Shown here: piece by piece, positions 8,761 through 17,583 of the stretch
Layout: each line of letters opens with the position of its first letter
Position numbering within the stretch: the stretch's first letter is position 1
Assembly (NCBI RefSeq): GCF_023101145.1
Contig: NZ_CP073714.1
Span: forward strand, 310,001 to 374,000
DNA: 64,000 bases
Origin: Paenibacillus pabuli
GTDB taxonomy: Bacteria; Bacillota; Bacilli; Paenibacillales; Paenibacillaceae
Direction: 5' to 3'
Made by a program: the position numbers and the translations under genes
Notes under the pieces: model-generated
The model's input: the letters and a program-made list of their open reading frames with translations, nothing else
Database searches by the model: none
Told to the model about the DNA's origin: nothing

Positions 8761-10236
8761 ATGGGAAAAGGGATATCGGAAGCGTCAGCAACAGCGACAA
8801 TGGTTCAAAACTGGATCGGGGGTGCCTGGGTGACCCCGGCGGCAACCCGAACGGAGCCGGTCGTGAATCCGGCTACGGAAGAGGTCATTGCACACGTGCC
8901 GCTGTCTGAACAGGCGGATGTGGATTTGGCCGTCCAGACGGCACGGGAGGCGTTCCCGTCCTGGAGCGGTACACCGGTTCCCCGCCGTGCGCGTATTCTG
9001 TTCCGCTACCAGCAGCTGCTGGTGGAGCACTGGGAAGAACTCGCTCGATTGGTTACGCTGGAGAATGGTAAAAGCTACGCGGAAGCTTACGGCGAGGTGC
9101 AGCGCGGCATTGAATGTGTTGAGTTCGCCGCAGGTGCTCCGAACCTCATGATGGGCAAACAGCTGCCCGACATTGCCACCGGGCTGGAGTCGGGCATGTA
9201 TCGGTACCCGATCGGTGTCATTGGGGGAATAACCCCCTTCAACTTCCCGATGATGGTACCGTGCTGGATGTTCCCGCTGGCGATTGCATGCGGCAACACC
9301 TTTGTCCTGAAGCCGTCCGAGCGCACACCGCTGCTGGCCGGCCGTCTGGCCGAGCTGTTCAAGGAAGCAGGGCTTCCGGACGGCGTGCTCAATATCGTTC
9401 ACGGTGCGCATGACGTCGTGAACGGGCTGCTTGAACATAAGGATGTTCAAGCGATCTCTTTTGTTGGCTCACAGCCCGTGGCTGAATATGTCTATACCAC
9501 CGCATCCGCACATGGCAAACGAGTACAGGCGCTGGCCGGTGCCAAAAACCATTCGATCGTTATGCCAGATGCCGATCTAGACCTGACGGTGAAAGAAATC
9601 ACCAGCGCAGCCTTCGGATCAGCCGGGGAACGCTGCATGGCTTGCTCCGTTGTCGTTGCGGTGGGTGATGTCGCTGATACACTGGTACAAAAACTGGTGG
9701 AAGCTGCTGATCGCATCACTATTGGTAATGGCATGGATGAAGGAGTATTCCTGGGTCCTGTCATTCGTGGTCCACATAAGGAACGTACACTCAGCTACAT
9801 TGAATCCGGAGAAAAGGAAGGGGCTGCTCTGATCCGGGACGGTCGCAAAGATGAGGCAACAGGCAAATCCGGTTATTTCGTTGGTCCGACGGTATTTGAT
9901 GAGGTGCAGAGTACCATGAAGATCTGGAAGGACGAGATATTTGCACCGGTGCTCTCGGTGGCGAGGGTCGATACGCTGGAGGAAGCAGTGGAACTGGCCA
10001 ACCGTTCCGATTTTGCCAACGGAGCTTGCCTGTTCACCCGCAGTGGAGCAAGCATGCGCCAATTCCGTGAAACGATTGACGCAGGCATGCTGGGCATTAA
10101 CCTGGGCGTACCTGCGCCAATGGCCTTTTTCCCTTTTTCCGGCTGGAAGAAATCGTTCTACGGTGATTTGCATGCCAATGGTACAGACGGCGTTGAATTT
10201 TATACGCGCAAAAAGATGGTTACTGCCCGCTGGTAG
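8761..10236 (+). CDS. iolA: CoA-acylating malonate/methylmalonate-semialdehyde dehydrogenase
   Basis: This enzyme oxidises malonate semialdehyde (from inositol) or methylmalonate semialdehyde to acetyl- or propionyl-CoA with NAD+ and CoA. The 491-residue protein is a standard aldehyde dehydrogenase: PFNFPMM and [11 protein letters not shown] in the NAD-binding part (about 160-185), the catalytic Cys at about 292 in GERCMACS, and EIFAPVLSV near 396. The Met-Ala after the Cys is the pattern of the CoA-dependent MmsA/IolA group. AAGGGAG precedes the ATG. Its place between iolC and iolG favours the iol role; valine or propionate catabolism is possible as a side role. Confidence 0.94.
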   Translation: MGKGISEASATATMVQNWIGGAWVTPAATRTEPVVNPATEEVIAHVPLSEQADVDLAVQTAREAFPSWSGTPVPRRARILFRYQQLLVEHWEELARLVTLENGKSYAEAYGEVQRGIECVEFAAGAPNLMMGKQLPDIATGLESGMYRYPIGVIGGITPFNFPMMVPCWMFPLAIACGNTFVLKPSERTPLLAGRLAELFKEAGLPDGVLNIVHGAHDVVNGLLEHKDVQAISFVGSQPVAEYVYTTASAHGKRVQALAGAKNHSIVMPDADLDLTVKEITSAAFGSAGERCMACSVVVAVGDVADTLVQKLVEAADRITIGNGMDEGVFLGPVIRGPHKERTLSYIESGEKEGAALIRDGRKDEATGKSGYFVGPTVFDEVQSTMKIWKDEIFAPVLSVARVDTLEEAVELANRSDFANGACLFTRSGASMRQFRETIDAGMLGINLGVPAPMAFFPFSGWKKSFYGDLHANGTDGVEFYTRKKMVTARW

Positions 10237-10307
10237 TCTCTCAGGGCATACCCAGGCCAATGGAAGAACGTTGAGTCCACATGGACACATACAGGGAGGA
10301 TAACGGA

Positions 10308-11360
10308 ATGGGCAAGGATAAAGTGAGAATTGGCATCATCGGCGCTGGGCGTATCGGTAAGATTCATGCAGACAATCTCCTGCGCAACCCGCATGCCGAA
10401 ATTATTGGCATCAGTGATTTGTTTGCAGGACCCGAGCTGGAGGAATGGGCCTCCAGCCGTGGCATTCCAGTGGTAACGACTGATAGCAGCCAGCTGATTG
10501 CCATGCCAAATGTGGATGCAGTGCTGATCTGTTCCTCAACAGATACGCATGTACCCCTGATTGAACAGGCAGCCCAGGCGGGCAAACACATTTTTTGCGA
10601 GAAGCCGGTCAGTATGGACCTTCATCAGACTCAGGCAGCTGTTGCAGCCGTGCAGAAGGCTGGGGTAAAGCTGCAAATCGGATTTAATCGTCGCTTTGAC
10701 CATAACTTCAAGCGGGTACGTGCACATGTGCAGGAGGGAACGATTGGTGATCCGCATATTATCAAAATCACATCTCGTGACCCGAGTCCGCCGCCAGCAG
10801 AGTATATTCGGGTGTCTGGCGGGATCTTCATGGATATGATGATCCATGATTTCGACATGGCCCGGTATCTGTCAGGGAGTGAAGTGGAGGAAGTCTATGC
10901 CCAGGGCAATGTGCTGATCCACCCTGTTTTTGCAGAACACGGCGATGTGGATACGGCCATTGTGACGATGAGTTTTGAAAATGGAGCCATCGGCGTCATT
11001 GATAACAGCCGCCAAGCGGTATATGGATACGATCAGCGTGTTGAGGTGTTTGGCTCTTTGGGCAGCGCCGCAGCTGCGAACGATCATCCGAATACGGCAG
11101 AAATTAGTACAGCGACCGGATTGATGCGCGACAAGCCGCTGCACTTTTTCCTGGAGCGATACAATGAAGCGTATGTGCAGGAGACAGCTCTGTTCATCGA
11201 CGCGATCCGGAACGATACACCTGTCATTGTGAACGGGAATGATGCCGTTCAGGCAGAACGCATCGCACTTGCTGCGCGCATGTCCATGGAACAAGGCAGA
11301 CCTGTGAAGCTGCGGGAAGTCCAGGGTATTTCGGCAGAATCGCAGAAGGTAGCTCCGTAG
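10308..11360 (+). CDS. iolG: myo-Inositol 2-dehydrogenase
   Basis: IolG starts the pathway by oxidising myo-inositol to scyllo-inosose with NAD+. The 350-residue Gfo/Idh/MocA protein has an N-terminal Rossmann motif GAGRIG (about residue 11), EKPVSMD (about 98) with the conserved catalytic Lys, and the MIHDFD segment (about 178) that supplies the conserved Asp/His region. Start ATG 10308 is chosen because AGGGAGGA lies 7 bases upstream; an in-frame ATG at 10281 is before that site. It sits 71 bp after iolA and 82 bp before iolB. Close relatives act on scyllo-inositol or D-chiro-inositol; the full iol context favours myo-inositol. Confidence 0.92.
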   Translation: MGKDKVRIGIIGAGRIGKIHADNLLRNPHAEIIGISDLFAGPELEEWASSRGIPVVTTDSSQLIAMPNVDAVLICSSTDTHVPLIEQAAQAGKHIFCEKPVSMDLHQTQAAVAAVQKAGVKLQIGFNRRFDHNFKRVRAHVQEGTIGDPHIIKITSRDPSPPPAEYIRVSGGIFMDMMIHDFDMARYLSGSEVEEVYAQGNVLIHPVFAEHGDVDTAIVTMSFENGAIGVIDNSRQAVYGYDQRVEVFGSLGSAAAANDHPNTAEISTATGLMRDKPLHFFLERYNEAYVQETALFIDAIRNDTPVIVNGNDAVQAERIALAARMSMEQGRPVKLREVQGISAESQKVAP

Positions 11361-11442
11361 GACCATTTTCATAACTGTATAAGTTCAACGAATAGACAGC
11401 CATCAGGTTGAAGGATAAATACCGGAAGGGGTGGAAGGAAGC

Positions 11443-12252
11443 ATGTCAGAACGCGTAGTAAAACCGGTAATGAAGCCGAAAGCAGACGGAACGCTTTTAA
11501 CGGTAACACCCGAGTCTGCAGGCTGGGAATATGTTGGTTTTCAGGTCGTGCAGCTTGCGGAGGGACAGATGTTAACTCGTGAGAGCGGGGATCAGGAACT
11601 CTGTCTTGTGCTTCTCAGCGGCTTGGCAAATGTAAGTACTCGTGAATATACGTGGGAGAATATCGGGAAAAGAATGAGTGTTTTTGAGAAAATTCCCCCG
11701 TATTCGATTTACGTATCCAGTTCAGATCGAGTAGAGTTAACGGCTCTTACCGCATTGGAGATTGCCATATGTGCGGCACCAGGTAAAGGCACGTATCCAG
11801 CTCGTCTGATTGCCCCGGAAGATGTAGGTGTTGAGACGCGTGGTTACGGCAATCTGGAACGACAGATTCACAACATTTTACCGGAACAAAAAGAAGCAGA
11901 CAGTCTGCTCGTCGTTGAGGTGTTCACGCCAGATGGACATTGGTCGAGCTATCCTCCGCACAAACATGATCGGGATGCCCTGCCTGACGAGTCATTGCTG
12001 GAGGAAACGTACTATTTCCGAGTGCAGCCTGAGCAGGGGTTTGCCATTCAACGGATCTATACGGATGATCGGTCTGTGGATGAGACGCTTGCAGTGAACA
12101 ATGGTGAAGTCGTGCTTGTCCCGTTCGGATATCATCCGGTAGGCGCCCCTCCGGGATACGAGGTTTATTATCTGAATGTGATGGCAGGACCAACCCGAAC
12201 CTGGAAGTTCCATAACGATCCAGACCATGATTGGCTAATGAATAAGAAATAG
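11443..12252 (+). CDS. iolB: 5-deoxy-glucuronate isomerase
   Basis: IolB converts 5-deoxy-D-glucuronate to 2-deoxy-5-keto-D-gluconate, the substrate of IolC. The 269-residue protein is a double cupin; the C-terminal cupin shows metal-ligand groups YPPHKHD (about residue 170), EETYYF (about 187) and GYHPV (about 229). The ATG at 11443 follows GGAAGGAAG; a GTG four codons upstream is less well placed. It is the last catabolic gene of the operon, 104 bp before the LacI-type regulator. Confidence 0.94.
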   Translation: MSERVVKPVMKPKADGTLLTVTPESAGWEYVGFQVVQLAEGQMLTRESGDQELCLVLLSGLANVSTREYTWENIGKRMSVFEKIPPYSIYVSSSDRVELTALTALEIAICAAPGKGTYPARLIAPEDVGVETRGYGNLERQIHNILPEQKEADSLLVVEVFTPDGHWSSYPPHKHDRDALPDESLLEETYYFRVQPEQGFAIQRIYTDDRSVDETLAVNNGEVVLVPFGYHPVGAPPGYEVYYLNVMAGPTRTWKFHNDPDHDWLMNKK

Positions 12253-12298
12253 TATCGGCTTCAAGTTGCGTATGCGGACTTCCCCCTGCATAATGAGA

Positions 12299-12337
12299 AG
12301 AAAACGATTACCTATATATAAGGGAATTTATATATAG
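12299..12337. promoter_or_regulatory. cre-like site and AT-rich palindrome before the LacI-type gene
   Basis: AGAAAACGATTACC (12299-12312) matches the cre consensus at 12 of 14 positions. Right after it CTATATATAA and TTTATATATAG (12312-12337) face each other around GGGA, just ahead of the ribosome site. Either could serve autoregulation or catabolite control of the regulator gene. No TTAAGCGCTTAA copy is present here. Confidence 0.35.
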
Positions 12338-12356
12338 CACAAATGGGGAAATAACA

Positions 12357-13370
12357 ATGAAAGCAACCATATATGATATAGCACGCGAGGCGGGGGTGTC
12401 CATTGCAACCGTCTCACAAGTCATTAACGGCAAAGGTAAAATTAGCGAGAAGCGGCGCACCGAAATCATGGAGATTATGGAGCGTCTTCACTATCAGCCG
12501 AGCGCTATTGCTGCTGCACTTACGGGTAAACAGACGTATACGCTCGGACTGCTTGTTCCTGATATCTCCAATCCGTATTTTGCCGAGCTGGCCAGAGCGG
12601 TAGAGGATCGCAGTCGGCAGCTGGGCTATAGTGTTGTAATTTGCAGTACCGACAATAAGGACGAGCGGGTAGAGCGGTATCTGAACCTGCTTCAGCAAAA
12701 AAGGGTCGATGGCATGATGATCGGAACAGGTATCGATAACGCCGAGATTCTGTCCCCACTCCTGCAACAGTCGATACCTGTTGCTCTGATTGCGCGTCAT
12801 ATTCCGTCATTGTCGGTTCATACCGTTGCCATTGATGACAGGCTTGGAGGTGCGTTGGCCGCACAGCATCTGCTCGAATTGGGTCATACTCATGTAGCGG
12901 TGCTGTCCGAACCGTTTAAAGTAAGCAGCAGTCAGGAACGCGTACGCGGATTTCGTGAAGCTTTGGAGAAGGCGGGGCTTTCTCTTGAAGCAGTCCAGGT
13001 GAGAGAGTCATCCGCCGATCTGGGTTCAGCCAAGAAAGAAGCGATCGTGCTGCTCATGGAAAAGAATCAGACTACAGGCATTTTCTGCTGCAACGACATG
13101 CAGGCGATTGGTGCTCTTCAGGCTGCCAAAGAGCTTGGCCTGCGTGTGCCTGAGGATGTATCTATTATTGGATTCGATAATACGATTCTGGCTTCGGTAA
13201 CCAGTCCGCCTCTGACAACGATTGCCCAACCTATTGAGGAACTGGGGCGTCGTGCCGTTGATTTATTAATTGATGAGTTAAAAGATGAAAGCCAATTAAC
13301 GCAGAGAGTTGTCCTGAAGCCTGAATTGGTAGTTAGAGAGTCGACGGGTAATGTTCCAGGTCAATATTAA
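12357..13370 (+). CDS. LacI/GalR-family transcription regulator, probably controlling iol
   Basis: A 337-residue repressor-type protein. The N-terminal helix-turn-helix reads TIYDIAREAGVSIATVSQVI (residues 4-23), followed by the hinge helix YQPSAIAAAL and a periplasmic-binding-like sensor domain starting TLGLLVPDISNPYF (about 62). GGGGAAA precedes the ATG. It lies 104 bp after iolB in the same direction. LacI-family proteins bind palindromes with a central CG, matching the three TTAAGCGCTTAA-like sites at the iol promoter, so it likely represses iol and responds to an inositol intermediate. In B. subtilis the corresponding IolR is a DeoR-type protein, so this would be a different regulator for the same pathway. 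The ligand is unknown. Confidence 0.88.
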   Translation: MKATIYDIAREAGVSIATVSQVINGKGKISEKRRTEIMEIMERLHYQPSAIAAALTGKQTYTLGLLVPDISNPYFAELARAVEDRSRQLGYSVVICSTDNKDERVERYLNLLQQKRVDGMMIGTGIDNAEILSPLLQQSIPVALIARHIPSLSVHTVAIDDRLGGALAAQHLLELGHTHVAVLSEPFKVSSSQERVRGFREALEKAGLSLEAVQVRESSADLGSAKKEAIVLLMEKNQTTGIFCCNDMQAIGALQAAKELGLRVPEDVSIIGFDNTILASVTSPPLTTIAQPIEELGRRAVDLLIDELKDESQLTQRVVLKPELVVRESTGNVPGQY

Positions 13371-13382
13371 AAAAAGTGACAC

Positions 13383-13416
13383 AAGCCATGTGCCTCTACG
13401 GAGAAACGTGGCTTAT
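13383..13416 (+). terminator. Possible weak terminator after the LacI-type gene
   Basis: AAGCCATGT and ACGTGGCTT form a hairpin with one G-U pair, but only a short mixed T tract follows. It would end the iol operon. Confidence 0.35.
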
Positions 13417-13551
13417 TGCATTTACATCTTTGATATCATCGGTAAGATGTATAATACTATTTTATTGAAACGGAACAATTTTTGGATAAGATGGTATACT
13501 TAATTAAAATCATTCATGTCTTAATTCACCTAACAATGAGAGGAGATCTCG

Positions 13552-14052
13552 ATGGGGAAAAGAACAAAAATCATTCTTGGTGTAGTGATTGTAATCGTTG
13601 TTGCAGCTATTGCAATACCCATGTACATGTCCAAGCAATACAGTACCTTTCGGGCCGAGGTCATTGATCATATGGACATGTTGGATACATTGGAGCTCCT
13701 AACTATTAGAAAAATACCGACCTCCGATCCAAACAATGAGGAAGAAGTGATCATTAGAGATCCACAGGAAATTAAAGAGATGCTGAAGCTTGCGAAAGAT
13801 ATCGAACTTAGAAGAGTGAGAAAAATGGATATCTCGGAGCGAAATTCATATTACTATGAATGGCGGCTTTTGATTAAGAAAGAAGATCGATTTACAGAAG
13901 GGTTTGGAATTACGTTTTATAATGAACATGCTGTCTCAATATACAGCGAGTACAAAACGAGAGACAAGCACGAAGATTATGAAATTACCAACGCGATTAA
14001 TTTTAACGAGATGGAACGCCTCTTTACCAATTTGAAGGAGGGGAAAGAATGA
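13552..14052 (+). CDS. Membrane-anchored protein of unknown function
   Basis: A 166-residue protein not assigned to a family. Residues 7-25 form one hydrophobic helix preceded by basic residues (GKRTKI), so it is probably anchored with the remaining part outside. The outer part is rich in charged residues and has no Cys. GAGGAGA precedes the ATG. Its stop overlaps the start of the following acetyltransferase gene (ATGA at 14049), so the two are translationally coupled. Confidence 0.8.
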   Translation: MGKRTKIILGVVIVIVVAAIAIPMYMSKQYSTFRAEVIDHMDMLDTLELLTIRKIPTSDPNNEEEVIIRDPQEIKEMLKLAKDIELRRVRKMDISERNSYYYEWRLLIKKEDRFTEGFGITFYNEHAVSIYSEYKTRDKHEDYEITNAINFNEMERLFTNLKEGKE

Positions 14053-14543
14053 CAGAGTATCAATTGCGTCCGATCGAGCAGCAGGATATTCCTTTTCTGT
14101 GGGAGATGTTGTATGCATCCCTATTTAAGCGGGAGGGCGAAGAACCTTTTGAACCTGAGATCATACATAGCTCCGGCATGTCCAAGTACGTTGAAGGTTG
14201 GGGGAGAGACGGGGATTTCGGATTTATAGCCGTGGATTCTCAGGGCAATCGTATCGGCTCGGTGACGTTGCGGTTTTTTAATGATCAGAATGCGGGATAT
14301 GGTTATGTTAATGCGGCTACACCCGAGATGGGAATGGCCGTGATTGAGACGGCGCGTGGCAAAGGAATAGGCAGCCGTCTCATTCAGGCGGCGTTAGATG
14401 AGGCTCGGAAGCGGGGGATTGACGCCGTTTCGCTTAGTGTTGACCCGGCTAATGAAGCCATTCGGCTTTATCGGCGTTTCGGATTCGTTGAGAAAGGCAT
14501 GTGTGGTACATCTGTAACGATGGTTTGTGCTTTGAACCCATGA
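14049..14543 (+). CDS. GNAT-family N-acetyltransferase
   Basis: A 164-residue acetyl-CoA-dependent acetyltransferase. The acetyl-CoA-binding motif A is clear as ETARGKGIGSRLI (about residues 98-110), followed by LSVDPANEAIRLYRRFGF, the usual motif B. Substrate unknown: GNAT proteins modify amines on proteins, antibiotics or metabolites. Its ATG overlaps the upstream stop, and GGAGGGG in the upstream gene's end acts as ribosome site. Confidence 0.9.
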   Translation: MTEYQLRPIEQQDIPFLWEMLYASLFKREGEEPFEPEIIHSSGMSKYVEGWGRDGDFGFIAVDSQGNRIGSVTLRFFNDQNAGYGYVNAATPEMGMAVIETARGKGIGSRLIQAALDEARKRGIDAVSLSVDPANEAIRLYRRFGFVEKGMCGTSVTMVCALNP

Positions 14544-14598
14544 TCATGGTCTATTGCATACATATCAAACCTATTCAGATGAAGAGTGTGAAACTACA

Positions 14599-14633
14599 AA
14601 AGGCGCTCCCTCAGGTTCGGGGAAGCGCCTTTA
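14599..14633 (+). terminator. Hairpin after the GNAT gene
   Basis: AAAGGCGCTCCC pairs with GGGGAAGCGCCTTT across an 8-base loop. The T tract is short (TTTAAAT), so it is a probable but weak terminator. Confidence 0.55.
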
Positions 14634-14792
14634 AATATGACTGCGTGTTCCTCGCAATGTATTTTCTTCGCGCTCACATGGCAGTTCCTTTTGACTATTT
14701 TAATAAAAATGCCAAAGCCTCATCATAGGTTTCCCGCTGGAATTCGGTCTGATGCTGTGATTCTTTGGAGATCCGGTACATAAAGCATAAGA

Positions 14793-14826
14793 AAGCCGCC
14801 CAGTACGAGCAATCTGGTGGGCGGCT
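14793..14826 (-). terminator. Terminator of the DUF4261 gene
   Basis: On the minus strand GCCGCCCA pairs with TGGGCGGC, followed by TTTCTTA. It lies 12 bases past the stop of the minus-strand gene. Confidence 0.65.
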
Positions 14827-14837
14827 CTTAACGATGT

Positions 14838-15641
14838 TTAAAAACCAATCTTCAAGCTGTTGCCTTCCGTAGCTATTCCTTCCGAACGGGTGATGGGCAA
14901 CTTCTGTTCTGCGGAGAATCCAAGTGTCTCGCCGTCATGCAAAGTCACATCATTTTCGACTACATAAGTTGCAGTCATATACATCATTTCAAATACTTCA
15001 CTTAAGGGCTTTGCGGATTGAGTGATTTCCATCTCCTCTTTCCCGAAATTGCGTAACCCATAAGTGTAGGCCGATGCACCGTTTTCAGGACTTTGAAATA
15101 ATCCGATGAAGATCCAGAGGGATACGGGCAGCTCTTGATCCTTGATTCCACGACTGATGTCCACGTACTGTCCTGCTTCCACCACGAGTGGCGCCATATA
15201 TATAGCCAGCGCATGATCAAGCTGGAGCAGGGCACTCGATGTTTGGGTGAACAGAATATGTGCCTGAATGGCGTCGGTTGCATTTAGAACTGAGACAATA
15301 ATCTGAGATTGATGCCGTGAGGTGACTTGTACCGCATCCCGCCACAGCACATTTAATTTGGCATTCTCCTCTACTTCGCGGTCAGGTACAGGAGCATTAA
15401 TATGTGCACACACCACCTGCATTCCATCCACTTCGAAAAAAAGATTGCCTTCCTCCGGACGTTCCTCAATCTCAATATCCCACTCATTTTTCATCGTGGT
15501 GATGAATTGCTCAAAATTACAATCTTCGTTTTCCAGCAAAACAAATCCAACGATGGTTTCACTATATGGAGCAGTATTTACGGCTCCGGCTGCGGGCGCA
15601 GCTTCCTTTTTGCGACGCCGAAGCTTGTCAAACAGTCCCAT
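14838..15641 (-). CDS. DUF4261 domain protein
   Basis: A 267-residue cytoplasmic protein. After a basic start (MGLFDKLRRRKK) it runs IVGFVLLENEDCNFEQF, and its C-terminal half has the DUF4261 pattern: lpvSLWIFIGLF, AYTYGLRNFGKEEMEI, and a final LHDGETLGFS. The function of the family is unknown; it also occurs in large proteins linked to stress or contact systems. The start at 15641 is chosen because AAAGGAGCACG lies before it; an in-frame start 8 codons earlier has no site. It is a single gene with its own terminator. Confidence 0.8.
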   Translation of the reverse strand: MGLFDKLRRRKKEAAPAAGAVNTAPYSETIVGFVLLENEDCNFEQFITTMKNEWDIEIEERPEEGNLFFEVDGMQVVCAHINAPVPDREVEENAKLNVLWRDAVQVTSRHQSQIIVSVLNATDAIQAHILFTQTSSALLQLDHALAIYMAPLVVEAGQYVDISRGIKDQELPVSLWIFIGLFQSPENGASAYTYGLRNFGKEEMEITQSAKPLSEVFEMMYMTATYVVENDVTLHDGETLGFSAEQKLPITRSEGIATEGNSLKIGF

Positions 15642-15758
15642 GAAGCGTGCTCCTTTCCAGACCAATCACAGTGATCGGGCATAATCCAATGCCTCTATAA
15701 CCTTACCTTACCACATTGGAGTTCGGAATGAATCCAGAAGGGTATGGTCAACAGGCGA

Positions 15759-16124
15759 TCAGAGGAAAAGAACCAGAAGCAATGCAATAATCGCAGGCAG
15801 CCCTTGTTTGATGATGATGGACCGAGTAGCGGTTACGCCTCCGTAGAGGGCGGCAATAATGACACATGCCAGGAAGAAGATCTGAATGTGTTGTCCGACG
15901 GATGCTTCCGGATAGACGAGTCCCCAAATTAACCCGGCGGCCAGAAATCCGTTGTACAGCCCCTGATTTGCAGCCAAGGACTTGGTGGACTGGGCCAGTT
16001 CAGGAGTAAGACCGAACGTTTTCATGGTGCGTGGACGGGTCCACAGGAACATCTCCATCACCATGATGTAGAAGTGCTCGATGGCTACTATAGCCACGAA
16101 AATGATACTGATCAAAAGAAACAC
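15759..16124 (-). CDS. DUF1304 small membrane protein
   Basis: A 121-residue protein with four hydrophobic helices (about 3-22, 53-72, 80-99 and 103-120). The pattern IEHFYIMVMEMFLW and AANQGLYNGFLAAGLIWG is the DUF1304 signature. Function unknown. It lies 120 bp after the AraC-type gene on the same strand; an imperfect CACACAA/TTGTGTG inverted repeat (16208-16226) lies in the gap. Confidence 0.85.
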   Translation of the reverse strand: MFLLISIIFVAIVAIEHFYIMVMEMFLWTRPRTMKTFGLTPELAQSTKSLAANQGLYNGFLAAGLIWGLVYPEASVGQHIQIFFLACVIIAALYGGVTATRSIIIKQGLPAIIALLLVLFL

Positions 16125-16244
16125 CTTGCTTTCTTATATGTCATTTATTTACTTGTCCTACTCAGTATAAATGTTTGCCATGCGAACTGAAAGTATAAAA
16201 TTAATTTCACACAAATTAATTGTGTGATTTAATAATTTACTCCG

Positions 16245-17054
16245 TTATCTTCTGGAATTGACGTAATCTTCAGGGGTGCTGCCAATGATGGACTTGAAAT
16301 CTTTGATAAAGTGAGATTGATCATGATATCCAAGGTCCTGGGACAGCTTAACCAGATCGCAATCCACACCCCGCTCCATCAGTTCAGCAGCATTTTGTAG
16401 TCGGTAGAGTTTGATCACCATTTTGGGGCTGATGCCCACATACTGATGGAACAGGCGCTGGAGCTTTCTTGTGTGCATATTCCAGGAGGCAGATAAATCA
16501 TCGACTCGTAACATATCCCGTTGCTGCTCAATCTGCAGCACAATCTGACTGACCAAAAGGGCTTGATTATCGGGAGGCGGGAGGTGTTCACAGAGTAGTT
16601 GATCCATGTAGCTGACTTTGTCTGCATCACTGTCGTCTCCTAGCAGTCTTTCTTCGAGCTGCAAAGCATCCACATCAAGCACACCAGAGACATCCAAGGG
16701 GTTTTCATACAATGCTGAAACAGGAGTGCGGATGAACGGATAGAAGCCGCCAGGCTTGAATTTCACCCCAAACACGCTTCCTTTTCCGCGGACGAGATAG
16801 GAGAATTTCTGTCCGGATGGGCCGAAGAAAAAGGTATTTCCCCGCTCAACCACCAGATTGACACATGGATTTGGAACCACATGCTGAGGGTAAGGATCAT
16901 GTCCGGTAAGATCCCATGAGACAATCCAGAAATGCCTAACCAAAGAACTCAGCGCTTCGGAAGGGGCATAACGGTTTAGGCAATATCGTTTGTCACCTTC
17001 ATCCAGATTCAGAAGACCCATACTGGGTTTCGCAGCATGATTAGTACGTTTCAT
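16245..17054 (-). CDS. AraC-family transcription regulator
   Basis: A 269-residue protein. The C-terminal 100 residues carry two helix-turn-helix units; the second ends LGYHDQSHFIKDFKSIIGSTPEDY, close to the AraC signature. The N-terminal part (HFWIVSWDL, VPNPCVNLVVE) is of the type found in AraC proteins with a DUF6597-like sensor. Its ATG follows directly on the stop of the P-loop gene and the ribosome site GGAGGAG lies inside that gene's end, so the two are coupled. Targets unknown; an inverted repeat before the DUF1304 gene is one candidate. Confidence 0.88.
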   Translation of the reverse strand: MKRTNHAAKPSMGLLNLDEGDKRYCLNRYAPSEALSSLVRHFWIVSWDLTGHDPYPQHVVPNPCVNLVVERGNTFFFGPSGQKFSYLVRGKGSVFGVKFKPGGFYPFIRTPVSALYENPLDVSGVLDVDALQLEERLLGDDSDADKVSYMDQLLCEHLPPPDNQALLVSQIVLQIEQQRDMLRVDDLSASWNMHTRKLQRLFHQYVGISPKMVIKLYRLQNAAELMERGVDCDLVKLSQDLGYHDQSHFIKDFKSIIGSTPEDYVNSRR

Positions 17055-17579
17055 TTAAGTGGACTCCTCCAGATATCTCGTCAATTCTTCTTCGTTACGA
17101 ACAATGCACAATTTATGTTGATGAGGCTGCAAAAACGCCATGATTAGCGCTTTTTCCTTACGGTCATGTTGATAGCTCCATTTATACATTTTCCAGAGCA
17201 TGGTGAAAGTCTGTCTGTAATTTCCTTGTTCCAGCCCGAGCTTCTGTACTGTGAAGCGTTTGAGAATACGCACATTCCTTTTCCACACGGGGGTATTCAA
17301 ATAAACGATAAGATCAGCCTGTTCGAAACTTTTTGCCACCCATGTATAGTGTACACCTTCAATAATCCACTGATTGGAATGTACGGCGTTATTCAGGAGT
17401 GTTTCCCGCGTCTCTGGACTATTGCGAATATCCTCTCCTTGAGGGACTCGTTGCCACACGATGTTGTCGAGCTCATAATGAGGAAGGTCTAGCCTTGCGG
17501 ATAAATGGCGGGCCAGTGTAGATTTGCCGCTGCCGACGGAGCCGATAATATGTATTTTGTTTGGCCTGAGTTTGATCAT
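17055..17579 (-). CDS. P-loop NTPase, adenylate-kinase-like (FlaR type)
   Basis: A 174-residue protein with Walker A GSVGSGKST at about residue 14, then ARLDLPHYELDNIVW and WIIEGVHYTW, the layout of small nucleotide or shikimate-kinase-like proteins often named DNA topology modulation protein FlaR. The biochemical role of that group is not settled. The frame stays open upstream into tagA, but the ATG at 17579, 4 bases after the tagA stop, is the sensible start. It is the middle gene of a tagA / P-loop / AraC operon. Confidence 0.82.
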   Translation of the reverse strand: MIKLRPNKIHIIGSVGSGKSTLARHLSARLDLPHYELDNIVWQRVPQGEDIRNSPETRETLLNNAVHSNQWIIEGVHYTWVAKSFEQADLIVYLNTPVWKRNVRILKRFTVQKLGLEQGNYRQTFTMLWKMYKWSYQHDRKEKALIMAFLQPHQHKLCIVRNEEELTRYLEEST

Positions 17580-17583
17580 GGAC

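Noticed and set aside
9619-10290. A 223-codon minus-strand frame within iolA
   Set aside because: Antisense shadow of a clear dehydrogenase gene.
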